This document shows, piece by piece, positions 25,785 to 34,795 of a stretch of 56,008 nucleotides of DNA. This DNA comes from Oscillospiraceae bacterium. GTDB taxonomy: Bacteria; Bacillota; Clostridia; Christensenellales; Aristaeellaceae. The notes beneath the pieces are model-generated. The model saw only the letters and a program-made list of their open reading frames with translations. It did no database searches and had not been told where the DNA came from. A program made the position numbers and the translations under genes. The stretch's first letter is position 1. Each line of letters begins with the position of its first letter. Location of the stretch: contig JAIRSO010000034.1 in NCBI GenBank assembly GCA_031255415.1, positions 1 to 56,008 of the forward strand, written 5' to 3'.

Positions 25785-27434
25785 TTAATCCCCCCGCCCG
25801 AAGAACCGCTCTTCCAGCATGGCGCATAGCGTGTGATAGATCGGCAGGTGGTACTCCTGCACCTGGGCGGTGATACTCGCGGGAACGATTATTGCCGTGT
25901 CGGCGATCGAGGCCAGCTTGCCTCCGTCGCCTCCGGTCAGCGCGATCACCCGCAAGCCTCGCGCGCGCGCCGCCTGCGCCGCGCGCAGTACGTTGAGCGA
26001 GCCGCCGCTGGTGGATATGCTAAGCAGCGCGTCGCCCGGCCTGCCGTACCCGATCACCTGCTGCGCGAACATCAGCGACGCGTCCACGTCGTTCGCGAAG
26101 GCGGTGTTCAACGCGGCGTGCTCGCCTAACGCTATGGCGGGCAGCGCGCCTTGCATCATCCCAGCCAACTCCTCGCCGCCATCGCCGAACGCTTTCGCCA
26201 GCGCGGACTGTTCGCCATCGGGCAAAGGCCTCTTTAGGTAAAATCCCTTCATCAGTTCGCCGACGATGTGCTGAGCGTCCGCGCAGCTCCCGCCGTTTCC
26301 GCAGACGAGCAGTTTCCCGCCGCGCCTGTACGCGTCACGGATCGTCTCATACGCGGACTGAACGGAACCCTTAAGCGGCGATAATTGAGGATAACGCTCG
26401 AATAATCGGTCGAGCCGCGACGTTACGCGCGGTGGATCGAGGGAAACGTCGTCCGGCTCGATTCCCATAGCGTATAGCGCGGTCATCACGCTGGCTAGAT
26501 CGCCCAGCGCCTCGCCCGTCTGCGCGGGCACAACCTCGCACCGCTCCAGCGACGCGGGTATAGCCTCCGCGCGAAGCGAAGCCTCCATCGCGGGGCGCAG
26601 CAGATCCTCGCACCGCGCGAATATACTGCCGATCACCACGCGCTCCGGGTTCAGCGTGTCGATCAACAGCGCGACGCCCTTGCCCAGCATCGTGCCGACC
26701 CTGCCGAACAGATCCAGCGCGTCTTTATCGCCGCGTCGCGCGTACTCCGCCAACTCCCGCGCGGATAGGCAGCCGCTTCGCGCGCATTGATCATGCCAAG
26801 CCGGAGGCCTGCCCAGCGCGGCGCGCTCCTGCGTGAACGATTGAATCTGCCTGGCGATGCCGCCCCCGCTTGTGAATCCCTCGAACGATCCGGCTTTCCC
26901 GAACCCGATGGGTCCGTCGTCGGCTAGACGCAGATGTCCTATCTCGCCGCCCAGATCGCACGCGCCGCGCAGCAGCCGCCCCTCCGCGATGATCCCGCCG
27001 CCCATCCCGGTGCCCATCGTCAGGAACACCATGTCCCGCGTGCCGCGCCCCGCGCCCAGTTTCCATTCGACCAGCGCGCACGCGTTCGCGTCGTTTTGCA
27101 GGAACGCGGGCACGCCGAACCGTTTCTCCAGCATCTCAGCCAGCGGCACGTCGATCCATCCCGGCAGGTTCGGGGGCGACACGACCACGCCCCGGCGCGT
27201 GTCCAGAGGCCCGCCGCAACTGACCCCTATCGCGGTCAAGTCCGCCCGCGTTATATGCCGGCGTTCCATTAACAGCGACGCGGCGCGGTACAGATCGTCC
27301 AGCACCGCGTCCGGCCCGCGCTCCGCGCGCGTGTCGAACCGCTCCCTATCGATGATCTCAATGCCGCAGCCCGCGCGCGCCAACAACGCGGCGCATTTCG
27401 TGCCGCCTATATCTAATCCGAGGATGGTGCGCAT
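25785..27434 (-). CDS. ROK sugar kinase fused to a GmhA-type SIS isomerase
   Basis: A 549-residue two-domain protein. ROK kinase, residues 1-320: DIGGTK (8-13), catalytic Asp in QNDANA (D115), GTGMGGGII and GGEIGHL. The usual ROK zinc motif (CxCGxxGCxE) is not intact; only a CARSGC remnant is seen. SIS domain, about 350-549: CGNGGSCADAQH, a Glu in VGEL (E393), LSISTSGGS and QEYHLPIYH (H529), matching sedoheptulose-7-phosphate isomerase GmhA and its catalytic Glu and His. The fusion suggests successive phosphorylation and isomerisation of one sugar. It starts five bases after the M20 peptidase stop, last gene of the operon. Confidence 0.85.
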   Translation of the reverse strand: MRTILGLDIGGTKCAALLARAGCGIEIIDRERFDTRAERGPDAVLDDLYRAASLLMERRHITRADLTAIGVSCGGPLDTRRGVVVSPPNLPGWIDVPLAEMLEKRFGVPAFLQNDANACALVEWKLGAGRGTRDMVFLTMGTGMGGGIIAEGRLLRGACDLGGEIGHLRLADDGPIGFGKAGSFEGFTSGGGIARQIQSFTQERAALGRPPAWHDQCARSGCLSARELAEYARRGDKDALDLFGRVGTMLGKGVALLIDTLNPERVVIGSIFARCEDLLRPAMEASLRAEAIPASLERCEVVPAQTGEALGDLASVMTALYAMGIEPDDVSLDPPRVTSRLDRLFERYPQLSPLKGSVQSAYETIRDAYRRGGKLLVCGNGGSCADAQHIVGELMKGFYLKRPLPDGEQSALAKAFGDGGEELAGMMQGALPAIALGEHAALNTAFANDVDASLMFAQQVIGYGRPGDALLSISTSGGSLNVLRAAQAARARGLRVIALTGGDGGKLASIADTAIIVPASITAQVQEYHLPIYHTLCAMLEERFFGRGD

Positions 27435-27439
27435 AATGG

Positions 27440-28852
27440 TTAGACCATCCTATCCGCTTCGACCACGCCCATCGCGAGCACGGCCATCGCCTGAATCAGG
27501 CTGTCGATATGCAATACCTCGTCAGGACCGTGCACGCCGCCGTGCCCTGGGTTCAGCCAATCGACTTGCGGCGCGTCAAATCCTCCCGGTCCGTAACCCA
27601 CCGCGCGCGGTATCTTCCGCGCGTACGTCCCGCCGGACATAACGAACGGCTTCGAGTCCTTGCCCGCGATATCGTTATATACAGCCGTCAGAGCGTCCAC
27701 AACCGGGCTCTCGCGCGGATAATACGCCGGTTTGCTGTCGGTCGCGTTGTCAAGCGCGAAGCGGTTCGCTAACGCGTAGGCCGCGATGCGCCGCGTCAGA
27801 TCGGCGCCATCGGCGGTGACGGGATAACGGATGTTAAGATGTAGCTTGACCCTTCCGTCCTTAAGAGCCGCCATCGTGCCGGAGCAGGTGAGCGCGCCGG
27901 ACATCTCGTCAGACGCGTCTATCCCTACGCCTTTGCCGTCCGTCGTGTCGTTGACGCGGGCGGGGAACGCGAGTATCGCCTCGTCTTCTGGCGAGAGCGC
28001 GTGAGTGTCGACCAGCGCGCGCATGATCAGCCATATCGCGTTAACGCCTTTATCTGGACCCGCGCTGTGCGCCGCCGTGCCATGCGCCGTTAGTATAACC
28101 GTATCGCCGTCGTTAACGGCAGAGATGCTCTGCGGCAGTTTGGCTATGGCCTGCTCCACGGACGGCACGCGCTTGAGCACGCACGACGCTTCCGCCGGCA
28201 CGACGTTGGACGCGACCCCGCCCGCGATCGACACGACGGTATCAGACAGCCTCCCCTCGCTCCATAGATCGACGCTGATAATCCCTTTCTCGCCGTAAGA
28301 CACCGGGTACCCGGAGTCCGCCACGAGCGTGAAGTCCGGCGACTCGTAATGGCTCGCGTAATACTCCGCGTCCTTCATGCCGTGTTCCTCGTCTATGCCC
28401 AGGAACAATTTCAGGTTGTGCTTGAGCGGCACGCCCAGCTCGTTCAGGCATCGGATCACATACATCGTGCCGACCGTGGGGCCTTTGTTGTCGGCGACCC
28501 CGCGCCCGACCAGGAACCCGTCGCGCTCGATCGGCTCGTAAGGCTTCGCGATCTCCCAGTCCGCGCCCTCTGGCACAACGTCCAGATGCCCCCAGAACCC
28601 GATGAACGGCCCTTCGTCCTTCAGGCAGAGGCTGCCGCAGTATTCCTCATAGTTGCGCGCGATGAAGCCGCGCTCCTCGCCCAGGCGCAGCGCCTCGTCC
28701 AGCACGCGCTTGCAGCCGCTTCCCATCGGATACGGCGGGTCGTTGTAATCCGCCACGCTGCGGATGCTTACCAGGCGGGATATGTCGGCGACGATATCGG
28801 CGCGGCGCGCCTTGAGCCAATCCAGCGCCTTCGCGTGTAGTTCGCGATCCAT
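27440..28852 (-). CDS. M20 family dipeptidase, PepV-like
   Basis: A 470-residue cytoplasmic di-zinc peptidase. Metal motifs are GFWGHLDVVPEG (H89, D91), GRGVADNKGP (bridging D121) and LGIDEEHGMKD (E155 general base, E156). A lid domain follows, with the GTAAHSAGP segment, and GHGGVHGPDE near the end carries the last His. PepV-type enzymes cleave dipeptides such as carnosine-like and Xaa-containing substrates. It follows the importer ATPase gene by 10 bases, so it probably cuts the dipeptides that importer brings in. Confidence 0.9.
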   Translation of the reverse strand: MDRELHAKALDWLKARRADIVADISRLVSIRSVADYNDPPYPMGSGCKRVLDEALRLGEERGFIARNYEEYCGSLCLKDEGPFIGFWGHLDVVPEGADWEIAKPYEPIERDGFLVGRGVADNKGPTVGTMYVIRCLNELGVPLKHNLKLFLGIDEEHGMKDAEYYASHYESPDFTLVADSGYPVSYGEKGIISVDLWSEGRLSDTVVSIAGGVASNVVPAEASCVLKRVPSVEQAIAKLPQSISAVNDGDTVILTAHGTAAHSAGPDKGVNAIWLIMRALVDTHALSPEDEAILAFPARVNDTTDGKGVGIDASDEMSGALTCSGTMAALKDGRVKLHLNIRYPVTADGADLTRRIAAYALANRFALDNATDSKPAYYPRESPVVDALTAVYNDIAGKDSKPFVMSGGTYARKIPRAVGYGPGGFDAPQVDWLNPGHGGVHGPDEVLHIDSLIQAMAVLAMGVVEADRMV

Positions 28853-28862
28853 AGTTATCCTC

Positions 28863-29855
28863 CTATACTAGATGGCACGCGACGCTATGCCGAGGCGCGG
28901 CCTCGCGCAGTTCCGGCTTCTCGCGCGCGCACCTGTCCTGCTTAATCGGGCAGCGGGTGTGGAACGGGCATCCGTCCGGCATGTTGGTCGGCGATGGTAT
29001 CTCGCCGCGCAGCAGCCGCCGTTCGCGTCCGCGCGCGTCGTCCACGTCCGGTATCGCCGATATCAATGAGCGCGTGTACGGATGCAGCGGACGCAGGTAT
29101 ATCTCGTCCGAGTCCGCCAGTTCCAGCAGACTGCCCAGGTACATCACCCCGACGCGGTCGGATATATATTTGACCACGTTCAGCCCGTGCGCGATGAACA
29201 GCAGCGTCAGCGCGCGGTCGCGGCGCAGTTTCTGGATGAGGTTGAGCACCTGCGACTGCACCGATACGTCCAGCGCGGACACCGGCTCGTCGCACACTAT
29301 AAACCTTGGATCGACCGACAGCGCCCGGGCTATGCCGATCCTCTGCCTCTGCCCGCCTGAAAACTCGTGCGGGAACCTGTGCGCGTACTCGCGGGGCAGT
29401 CCGACGTACCGGAGCAATTCATACGCCTTGTCCCGCCTTTGCGCGCGCGATAGTTTCGTGTGCAGTATCAGCGGCTCGGCGATGATATCCATGCACGTCA
29501 TGCGCGGGTTCAGCGACGAGAATGGGTCTTGGAATATGATCTGCATATCCTTGCGCAGGGCGCGCATCGCCTTGGGCGGTATCCGCGCGATATCCCTGCC
29601 CGCGTAGACTATGCTCCCGGAAGTGGGATCCAGCAGTCGCAGCAGCAGTCTGCCGGTGGTGGTCTTGCCGCAGCCGGACTCGCCGACAAGGCCCAGCGCC
29701 TCGCCCTCCCGCACGTCGAACGACACGCCGTTGACCGCGCGCACGACCAGCGGCTTGCCGCCTATCGCGCTCGACTTCGACGTGAACACCTTCGTCAGGC
29801 CGCGCACCTCGTACAGCGGTCGCGGCGCGCTTGAGTCCTCATCCCGCGGGTTCAT
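28863..29855 (-). CDS. second peptide ABC transporter ATPase, DppF/OppF type
   Basis: A 330-residue ATPase with Walker [11 protein letters not shown]-loop [13 protein letters not shown], signature [15 protein letters not shown], Walker [13 protein letters not shown] and H-loop IAHGLNVV. The last is an Ala-His-Gly variant of the common SHDL. The C-terminal Cys region is [14 protein letters not shown]. Its ATG follows the preceding ATPase stop directly (TGAATG). It would form the ATPase pair of the second importer. Confidence 0.9.
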   Translation of the reverse strand: MNPRDEDSSAPRPLYEVRGLTKVFTSKSSAIGGKPLVVRAVNGVSFDVREGEALGLVGESGCGKTTTGRLLLRLLDPTSGSIVYAGRDIARIPPKAMRALRKDMQIIFQDPFSSLNPRMTCMDIIAEPLILHTKLSRAQRRDKAYELLRYVGLPREYAHRFPHEFSGGQRQRIGIARALSVDPRFIVCDEPVSALDVSVQSQVLNLIQKLRRDRALTLLFIAHGLNVVKYISDRVGVMYLGSLLELADSDEIYLRPLHPYTRSLISAIPDVDDARGRERRLLRGEIPSPTNMPDGCPFHTRCPIKQDRCAREKPELREAAPRHSVACHLV

Positions 29856-30836
29856 TCACACGCCCCCTTCCGCTAGAAAACACGCGCACCGCCGCCCGCC
29901 GGACAGCTCACGCAGAGCGGGTTTCTCCTTGCGGCACCGCGCTATTCGATCCGGACACCGCGCCGCGAACGCACAGCCCTGCGGCAGACGCGACAGATCG
30001 GGCACGATGCCGGGGATCGTGTACAGCGGCTGCCCGCGCGGCGTAGCCAGCCTGGGTATCGCGCTGAGCAGCCCGCGCGTGTACGGATGGGTTGGTTTCG
30101 CGAATAATTCATCCACGCGACCCATCTCGACTACGCTCCCCGCGTACATCACGATCGCGCGGCGCGCCACGTCCGCGACCACACCCAGATCGTGCGTGAT
30201 GAACAGCACCGCCATACCGCGCTCGCTGGCGAGAGATCGGATCAGTTCCAGTATCTGCGCCTGGATCGTCACGTCCAGAGCGGTGGTCGGCTCGTCCGCG
30301 ATCAGTATATCTGGATTGGAAGCCAACGCCATGCATATCATCACGCGCTGGCGCATCCCGCCGGACATCTGGTGCGGGTAGGTCTTGACGCGGCGCTCGG
30401 GATCGGGGATCTCCGCCTGCTTGAGCAGTTCGACGGCGCGTCTGCCCGCCTCCGCGCGGCTCATGCCGCCGTGGGTGCGTATCGCTTCGACTATCTGCGC
30501 GCCGATCGTGAATACCGGGTTCAGCGAGGTCATAGGCTCCTGGAATATCATGCTGATCTTGCCGCCGCGCACGCCGCGCATCCCTCGCGGGGACAGTTTC
30601 AGCAGATCTTCCCCCCTAAAGAGTATCTCGCCCCGCTCGATATGCCCGGGCGGGCTGGGCACCAATCCCATCACCGACAGCGCGGTAACGGACTTGCCGC
30701 TCCCGCTCTCGCCGACGATCGCCAGCGTCTCGCCCTCGTCGAGCGTGAAACTGACGTTGTTCGCGGCGTTGATGTACGCGTGTTTATCCACGCGGAAGCG
30801 CGTGGTCAATCCCTTCACTTCGAGCAGTACGCCCAT
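29856..30836 (-). CDS. second peptide ABC transporter ATPase, DppD/OppD type
   Basis: A 326-residue ATPase with Walker [10 protein letters not shown]-loop [11 protein letters not shown], signature [15 protein letters not shown], Walker [14 protein letters not shown] and H-loop ITHDLGVV. The C-terminal cluster includes [14 protein letters not shown]. It starts 12 bases after the permease stop and abuts the DppF-type gene, so the four transport genes are read as one unit. Confidence 0.9.
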   Translation of the reverse strand: MGVLLEVKGLTTRFRVDKHAYINAANNVSFTLDEGETLAIVGESGSGKSVTALSVMGLVPSPPGHIERGEILFRGEDLLKLSPRGMRGVRGGKISMIFQEPMTSLNPVFTIGAQIVEAIRTHGGMSRAEAGRRAVELLKQAEIPDPERRVKTYPHQMSGGMRQRVMICMALASNPDILIADEPTTALDVTIQAQILELIRSLASERGMAVLFITHDLGVVADVARRAIVMYAGSVVEMGRVDELFAKPTHPYTRGLLSAIPRLATPRGQPLYTIPGIVPDLSRLPQGCAFAARCPDRIARCRKEKPALRELSGGRRCACFLAEGGV

Positions 30837-30848
30837 CCCGCCCGCCTC

Positions 30849-31751
30849 CTATTTCAGCCGAGGGTCGAGCGCGTCGCGCAGTCCGTCGCCCAGCAGGTTG
30901 AACGACAGCACGGTCAGCGCGATAGCGATACCCGGGAACGTGATGATGTGGGACGCTGAAAATATATAGTTGCGCCCGCTGGATAGCATGTACCCCCACT
31001 CCGCGGTTGGAGGCTGGACGCCCAGCCCCAGGAACCCCAGCGACGCGAGGGAGAGTATCGCGCCCGATACGCTCATCGTCGCGTTTACTATGATCGGAGC
31101 CATGATGTTGGGCAGCATGTGCCGGAGCATTATGCGCGTTGAGCTTGCGCCTATCGCGCGCGCGGAGGTGATGTAATCGTTCTCCTTGACGGTCAGCGCG
31201 ACGGATCGGATCAGCCTAGCCGAGCCGGGTATCGACACGATGGCTATCGCTATGACGGCGTTTTCTATCCCGCGCCCGAATATCGACATGAATATAATCG
31301 CCAGCAGTATGCTGGGAAACGCCGCGATCATCTCCATCACGCGGCTTAGTATGATATCAGGCCAGCCCCCGTAGTAAGAGGATACCAAGCCGACGACGGA
31401 ACCCGCCAGCGTGGAGATCATAACCGATATGAACCCGACCGCCAGCGATATCCGCGCGCCGAACAGTATGCGGGTGAGGATGTCGCGCCCGTTCTCGTCG
31501 GAGCCTAGGAGATGCTCCGCGTTCGGGCCGACCTTATTTTGCGAGAGCACCGTGTCGTATGGCCCGTATGGGGTCAGCGCGTCCGCGAAAACGGCGGCAA
31601 GCGCCATCAATACCAGCATGACCAGCGCCGCCATCGCGGTCTTGTTTCTCGCGAAGCGTTTCATCGCGTCTCGCCACAGCGACGATGAAGGCGCGGCGGG
31701 GATTATATCGTCCTGATCGTCGAAGAATGATTCATCGTTCCGGTCTTGCAT
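30849..31751 (-). CDS. second peptide ABC transporter permease, DppC/OppC type
   Basis: A 300-residue permease with an acidic cytoplasmic N-terminus (ESFFDDQDDIIP), then RFARNKTAMAALVMLVLMAL as the first helix and the family segment EHLLGSDENGRDILTRILFGARISL. The EAA-type loop is YITSARAIGASSTRIMLRHMLPN. It ends GDGLRDALDPRLK. The start is set at ATG 31751, behind a GAGGGGG motif and 13 bases past the DppB-type stop. An upstream in-frame TTG is less likely. Confidence 0.88.
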   Translation of the reverse strand: MQDRNDESFFDDQDDIIPAAPSSSLWRDAMKRFARNKTAMAALVMLVLMALAAVFADALTPYGPYDTVLSQNKVGPNAEHLLGSDENGRDILTRILFGARISLAVGFISVMISTLAGSVVGLVSSYYGGWPDIILSRVMEMIAAFPSILLAIIFMSIFGRGIENAVIAIAIVSIPGSARLIRSVALTVKENDYITSARAIGASSTRIMLRHMLPNIMAPIIVNATMSVSGAILSLASLGFLGLGVQPPTAEWGYMLSSGRNYIFSASHIITFPGIAIALTVLSFNLLGDGLRDALDPRLK

Positions 31752-31764
31752 CAGCCAAGCCCCC

Positions 31765-32766
31765 TCAATACCGGATTCGCGGATCAAGATATCCGTATAA
31801 TATATCTACGAGCAGGTTCATCGCGACCGCTATCACGGCCACCAGCATGCACCCGGACTGCACGACCGCGTAGTCCGTGTTGTTGATACCGTTGACGATA
31901 TACTGCCCCACGCCAGGCCAAGCGAATATCGTCTCCGTCAGCACCGATCCGGAGAACAGCCCGCCCAGTTCCATGCCGATGATCGTGACGACGGGTATCA
32001 GCGCGTTCTTTAGCGCGTGCTTGGACACGACGCGCGGCTCCGATAGACCCTTCGCCCTCGCGGTTCGGATGTAGTCCTGGCGGATGACCTCGAGCATCGT
32101 CGAGCGCGTGTAGCGCATGAACGAGCCTATCGACGCGACGGCGATGGTCAGCGACGGCAATATCAAGTAGCGCAGCGTGCTTGCCAGCGCTTTCCAGTCG
32201 CCCGTTATCACGCAGTCGATCAGCATGAACCCCGTGATATGCCGGGGCTGGTTCATGAAGTCGAATCGTCCGGACACCGGGAGTATCTTCAGCCTGACCG
32301 CCGCCGCGATGATCAGCATCAGTCCCAGCCAGAACCTAGGCAGGGATATCCCCGTAAGCCCGGTCACCTGCAGTACGCGATCCAGCGCGCTGTTCTGTTT
32401 CACAGCGCATATGACGCCCAGCAGCACGCCGACGATCGACGATATCACGACCGAGAACACCGCCAGCTCGATCGTCGCGGGCATGCGCTCCATGATTTCT
32501 TTGAGCACCGGCTGTTTCGTGAACAGCGACGTGCCCAGATCGCCGCGCAGCAGCTGGCCTAGGTATATTAGGTATTGTTTCCAAATGGGTTGATCCAGTC
32601 CTAGGTAGCGGGTTAATTCGGCGACACGGTCGGCGGTCGCGTGCTGGCCTAGCAGCAGGTAAGCCGGGTTGTGCGAGAACACGCGCATCAGCACGAACAC
32701 GATCGTGACGATGCCCCATATTACCGGGATCGCCATCAGGACGCGCTTGGCGGCATACTTGAGCAT
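31765..32766 (-). CDS. second peptide ABC transporter permease, DppB/OppB type
   Basis: A 333-residue permease with first helix RVLMAIPVIWGIVTIVFVLMR, EAA-type loop EVIRQDYIRTARAKGLSEPRV (in its family position) and C-terminus VDILYGYLDPRIRY. The start is ATG 32766, five bases after GGGGTG, rather than an ATG 24 bases further out. A terminator-like hairpin separates it from the binding-protein gene. Confidence 0.88.
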   Translation of the reverse strand: MLKYAAKRVLMAIPVIWGIVTIVFVLMRVFSHNPAYLLLGQHATADRVAELTRYLGLDQPIWKQYLIYLGQLLRGDLGTSLFTKQPVLKEIMERMPATIELAVFSVVISSIVGVLLGVICAVKQNSALDRVLQVTGLTGISLPRFWLGLMLIIAAAVRLKILPVSGRFDFMNQPRHITGFMLIDCVITGDWKALASTLRYLILPSLTIAVASIGSFMRYTRSTMLEVIRQDYIRTARAKGLSEPRVVSKHALKNALIPVVTIIGMELGGLFSGSVLTETIFAWPGVGQYIVNGINNTDYAVVQSGCMLVAVIAVAMNLLVDILYGYLDPRIRY

Positions 32767-32826
32767 TGATTCACCCCATTTGGTTTCCAATGGGCATGAT
32801 ACGCTGCGGAGTATAAATAAAACAAT

Positions 32827-32859
32827 GCGCCGCTCCCTGCGCCCGCGGGGGAACGGCGC
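32827..32859 (-). terminator. partial terminator between binding protein and permeases of importer 2
   Basis: In the minus direction an 11-bp stem (32859-32849 with 32837-32827) is followed by ATTGTTTTATTTAT. It lies 24 bases after the binding-protein stop and would reduce read-through into the permease genes, giving excess binding protein. Confidence 0.7.
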
Positions 32860-32882
32860 GTGCGTTCAATCCATTGCCGCCG

Positions 32883-34472
32883 TTAGTCGGCCTTCTGCAG
32901 CTGCCAGGTGTGGTTGCCGGCGACGCTCATCAGGATATCGCCGCCGTTTGCTAGCTTGGGCGAGAACCCGGTATACTGCACGCCGTGCCCTGTGATGATG
33001 GAGGGCAGGTCGGTCTGTATCTTCTGCGCGGCCTGCGCGTACAGCTCTCCGGCCTCGTTATAGTCGGAGGATTCCTTCGCGGCCTTGAAGATGGCCTCGA
33101 ACTCCTCGTCTACATAGCCCGGGTGGTTCGCGCCGCCGCCGGACTCTTCCTCGCTCCACAGGAAGATGATGTTGGACGTATCGAAGTAATCCGCGCCCCA
33201 GCCGTGCAGCAGCATGTCGTAGCCCTCGACCGGATCGGTGTACATCACCTCGACGAACTCGCCCCACGGGAGTATCTTGATCTCGATGTTGATCCCGGCC
33301 TTAGCCAACTCGGCTTGAATCTGGACGGCTAGCTGCTCGCCCGCGGGGTTGTAGCCCTTGACGACGTTGTATGTGAGCATCGTGGCGGTGATCCCGTCCG
33401 GATAGCCCGCTTCAGCCAGCAATTCCTTGGCGTGTTCGGGGTCATACGGGTAGTTTACGTAGTCGTCGCGCACGCCGCTCTGCATTCCCGGCGGGATCGG
33501 GCTGATCGCCGTCACCATCGCGTCGCCGTACAGCGCCTTGTTGATGGACTCCAGGTCGAGAGCCTCGCGAACCGCCTGGCGGACGCGCTTGTCGGAGAAC
33601 AGCGGGTTTTTCTCATAATCGGCGAACGAGAGGATGCTTAGGTTCTGGCTGGGCGTGGTGATGACCTCTACGCCTTGCGCCGAACGCAGGAGATCCACCT
33701 GGTCCGCGGCGAGGCTGCCCACGTAATCCAGCCCGCCCGTCATCAACTCGGAGACCGCCGTCGAGCTTTCCGGTATGATGCGGATGATAACGCCGCCGTT
33801 GGACGGCACGCCGCGATGATAGTCGTCGTAGCGTTCCGCGCGCACATACTGCCCGGCCTTGAGCTCCACGAACTTATACGGGCCGGTGCCCACGGGGTTG
33901 CGATCCGCGCCTTCGGGATCGGCTTCATACGCCGCCGGCGAGAGCAGCGCGGCTGCCAGCGAGGACGAGCCTTGCAGCGTAAGGAATGTGGAGTCGCGGG
34001 TCTTGAGCGTGACGGCGAACGTGCTCGCGTCCGTCGCCTCGAAGGACTCGACGTTGCCGAACAGGATGGTCGAGTACGTCATTTCCGGCGTGGCGTTCCA
34101 CGGTATCACGCGGTTCCAGTTCCACTCGACCGCGTACGCGTCGCATACCGTGCCGTCGTGGAACTTGATCCCGTCGCGAATCTTGAAGGTATAGGTCAGT
34201 CCGTCGTCGGAGACGGTCCACGATTCCGCTACGTCCGGGAAGATGCTGCCGTCGCGGTTGTATCCAACCAGCGAGTTGAACAGCAGGCCCGTTACGACCG
34301 TGGACTGCCCGTCGGTAGCCAGCGACGGATCCAGATGCGTCGGATCGTCGGTGGAATAGATGTAGATGATCGCGTCGGGGTTGTAGGCCGGAGCCTCGGC
34401 CATCGCGGGCACGGTGAGCGCAACGGCCGAAAGAATCACCAGCGCCGTCAGCAGTGCGAGGTTTTTCTTCAT
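32883..34472 (-). CDS. family 5 peptide-binding protein of importer 2, ordinary domain order
   Basis: A 529-residue exported binding protein. The signal peptide (1-25, cleavage after AMA) has no lipobox Cys. The order is the family's usual one: DDPTHLDPSLATDG, FPDVAESWTVSDDGLTYTFKIRDGIKFHDG, NPVGTGPYKFV, then KRVRQAVREALDLESINKALYG, YDPEHAKELLAEAGYPDG and the final dipeptide-binding lobe. It starts at ATG 34472 after GAAGGGGACC. It heads the operon with two permeases, two ATPases, the M20 dipeptidase and the ROK-GmhA fusion. Confidence 0.92.
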   Translation of the reverse strand: MKKNLALLTALVILSAVALTVPAMAEAPAYNPDAIIYIYSTDDPTHLDPSLATDGQSTVVTGLLFNSLVGYNRDGSIFPDVAESWTVSDDGLTYTFKIRDGIKFHDGTVCDAYAVEWNWNRVIPWNATPEMTYSTILFGNVESFEATDASTFAVTLKTRDSTFLTLQGSSSLAAALLSPAAYEADPEGADRNPVGTGPYKFVELKAGQYVRAERYDDYHRGVPSNGGVIIRIIPESSTAVSELMTGGLDYVGSLAADQVDLLRSAQGVEVITTPSQNLSILSFADYEKNPLFSDKRVRQAVREALDLESINKALYGDAMVTAISPIPPGMQSGVRDDYVNYPYDPEHAKELLAEAGYPDGITATMLTYNVVKGYNPAGEQLAVQIQAELAKAGINIEIKILPWGEFVEVMYTDPVEGYDMLLHGWGADYFDTSNIIFLWSEEESGGGANHPGYVDEEFEAIFKAAKESSDYNEAGELYAQAAQKIQTDLPSIITGHGVQYTGFSPKLANGGDILMSVAGNHTWQLQKAD

Positions 34473-34504
34473 ACCGGGGTCCCCTTCCTGTTTGAGTATG
34501 TCCC

Positions 34505-34533
34505 ATTTTAGCACATCGCGCGGTTTGTGTCAA
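34505..34533 (-). promoter_or_regulatory. strong SigA promoter of importer operon 2
   Basis: Minus strand: a perfect TTGACA (34533-34528), a 17-base spacer and TAAAAT (34510-34505), 33 bases before the start codon. Confidence 0.8.
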
Positions 34534-34700
34534 AGAGATATGTTGGGAGGATGATGTATTATAATTATAATATTTCGGCTTAGTGAAAGATTATGTATAT
34601 TCTATATGATATGCATTAATACACAATATTGACCTGTTATTATCTATGATGATTGAAAAGGTGCTATGCCCCGCGTCGTACGCATATCGTTATGAACTAT

Positions 34701-34719
34701 AGGCAATAAATGTTTGCCT
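34701..34719. promoter_or_regulatory. inverted repeat upstream of the methyltransferase promoter
   Basis: AGGCAA (34701-34706) and TTGCCT (34714-34719) form a 6-bp inverted repeat just before the -35 box at 34729. It could be an operator. The surrounding 34534-34795 is clearly AT-richer than the rest of the window and holds no gene. Confidence 0.35.
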
Positions 34720-34728
34720 TCTGACGGC

Positions 34729-34757
34729 TTGTCTTTAGCGCCTGGATGTGTTATCAT
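34729..34757 (+). promoter_or_regulatory. promoter of the restriction-modification genes
   Basis: TTGTCT (34729-34734), a 17-base spacer and TATCAT (34752-34757), 38 bases before the GTG start. Confidence 0.5.
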
Positions 34758-34795
34758 GCAGTCGGTGGAATGTGCCATGAGGGAGGTAAGGGGTA

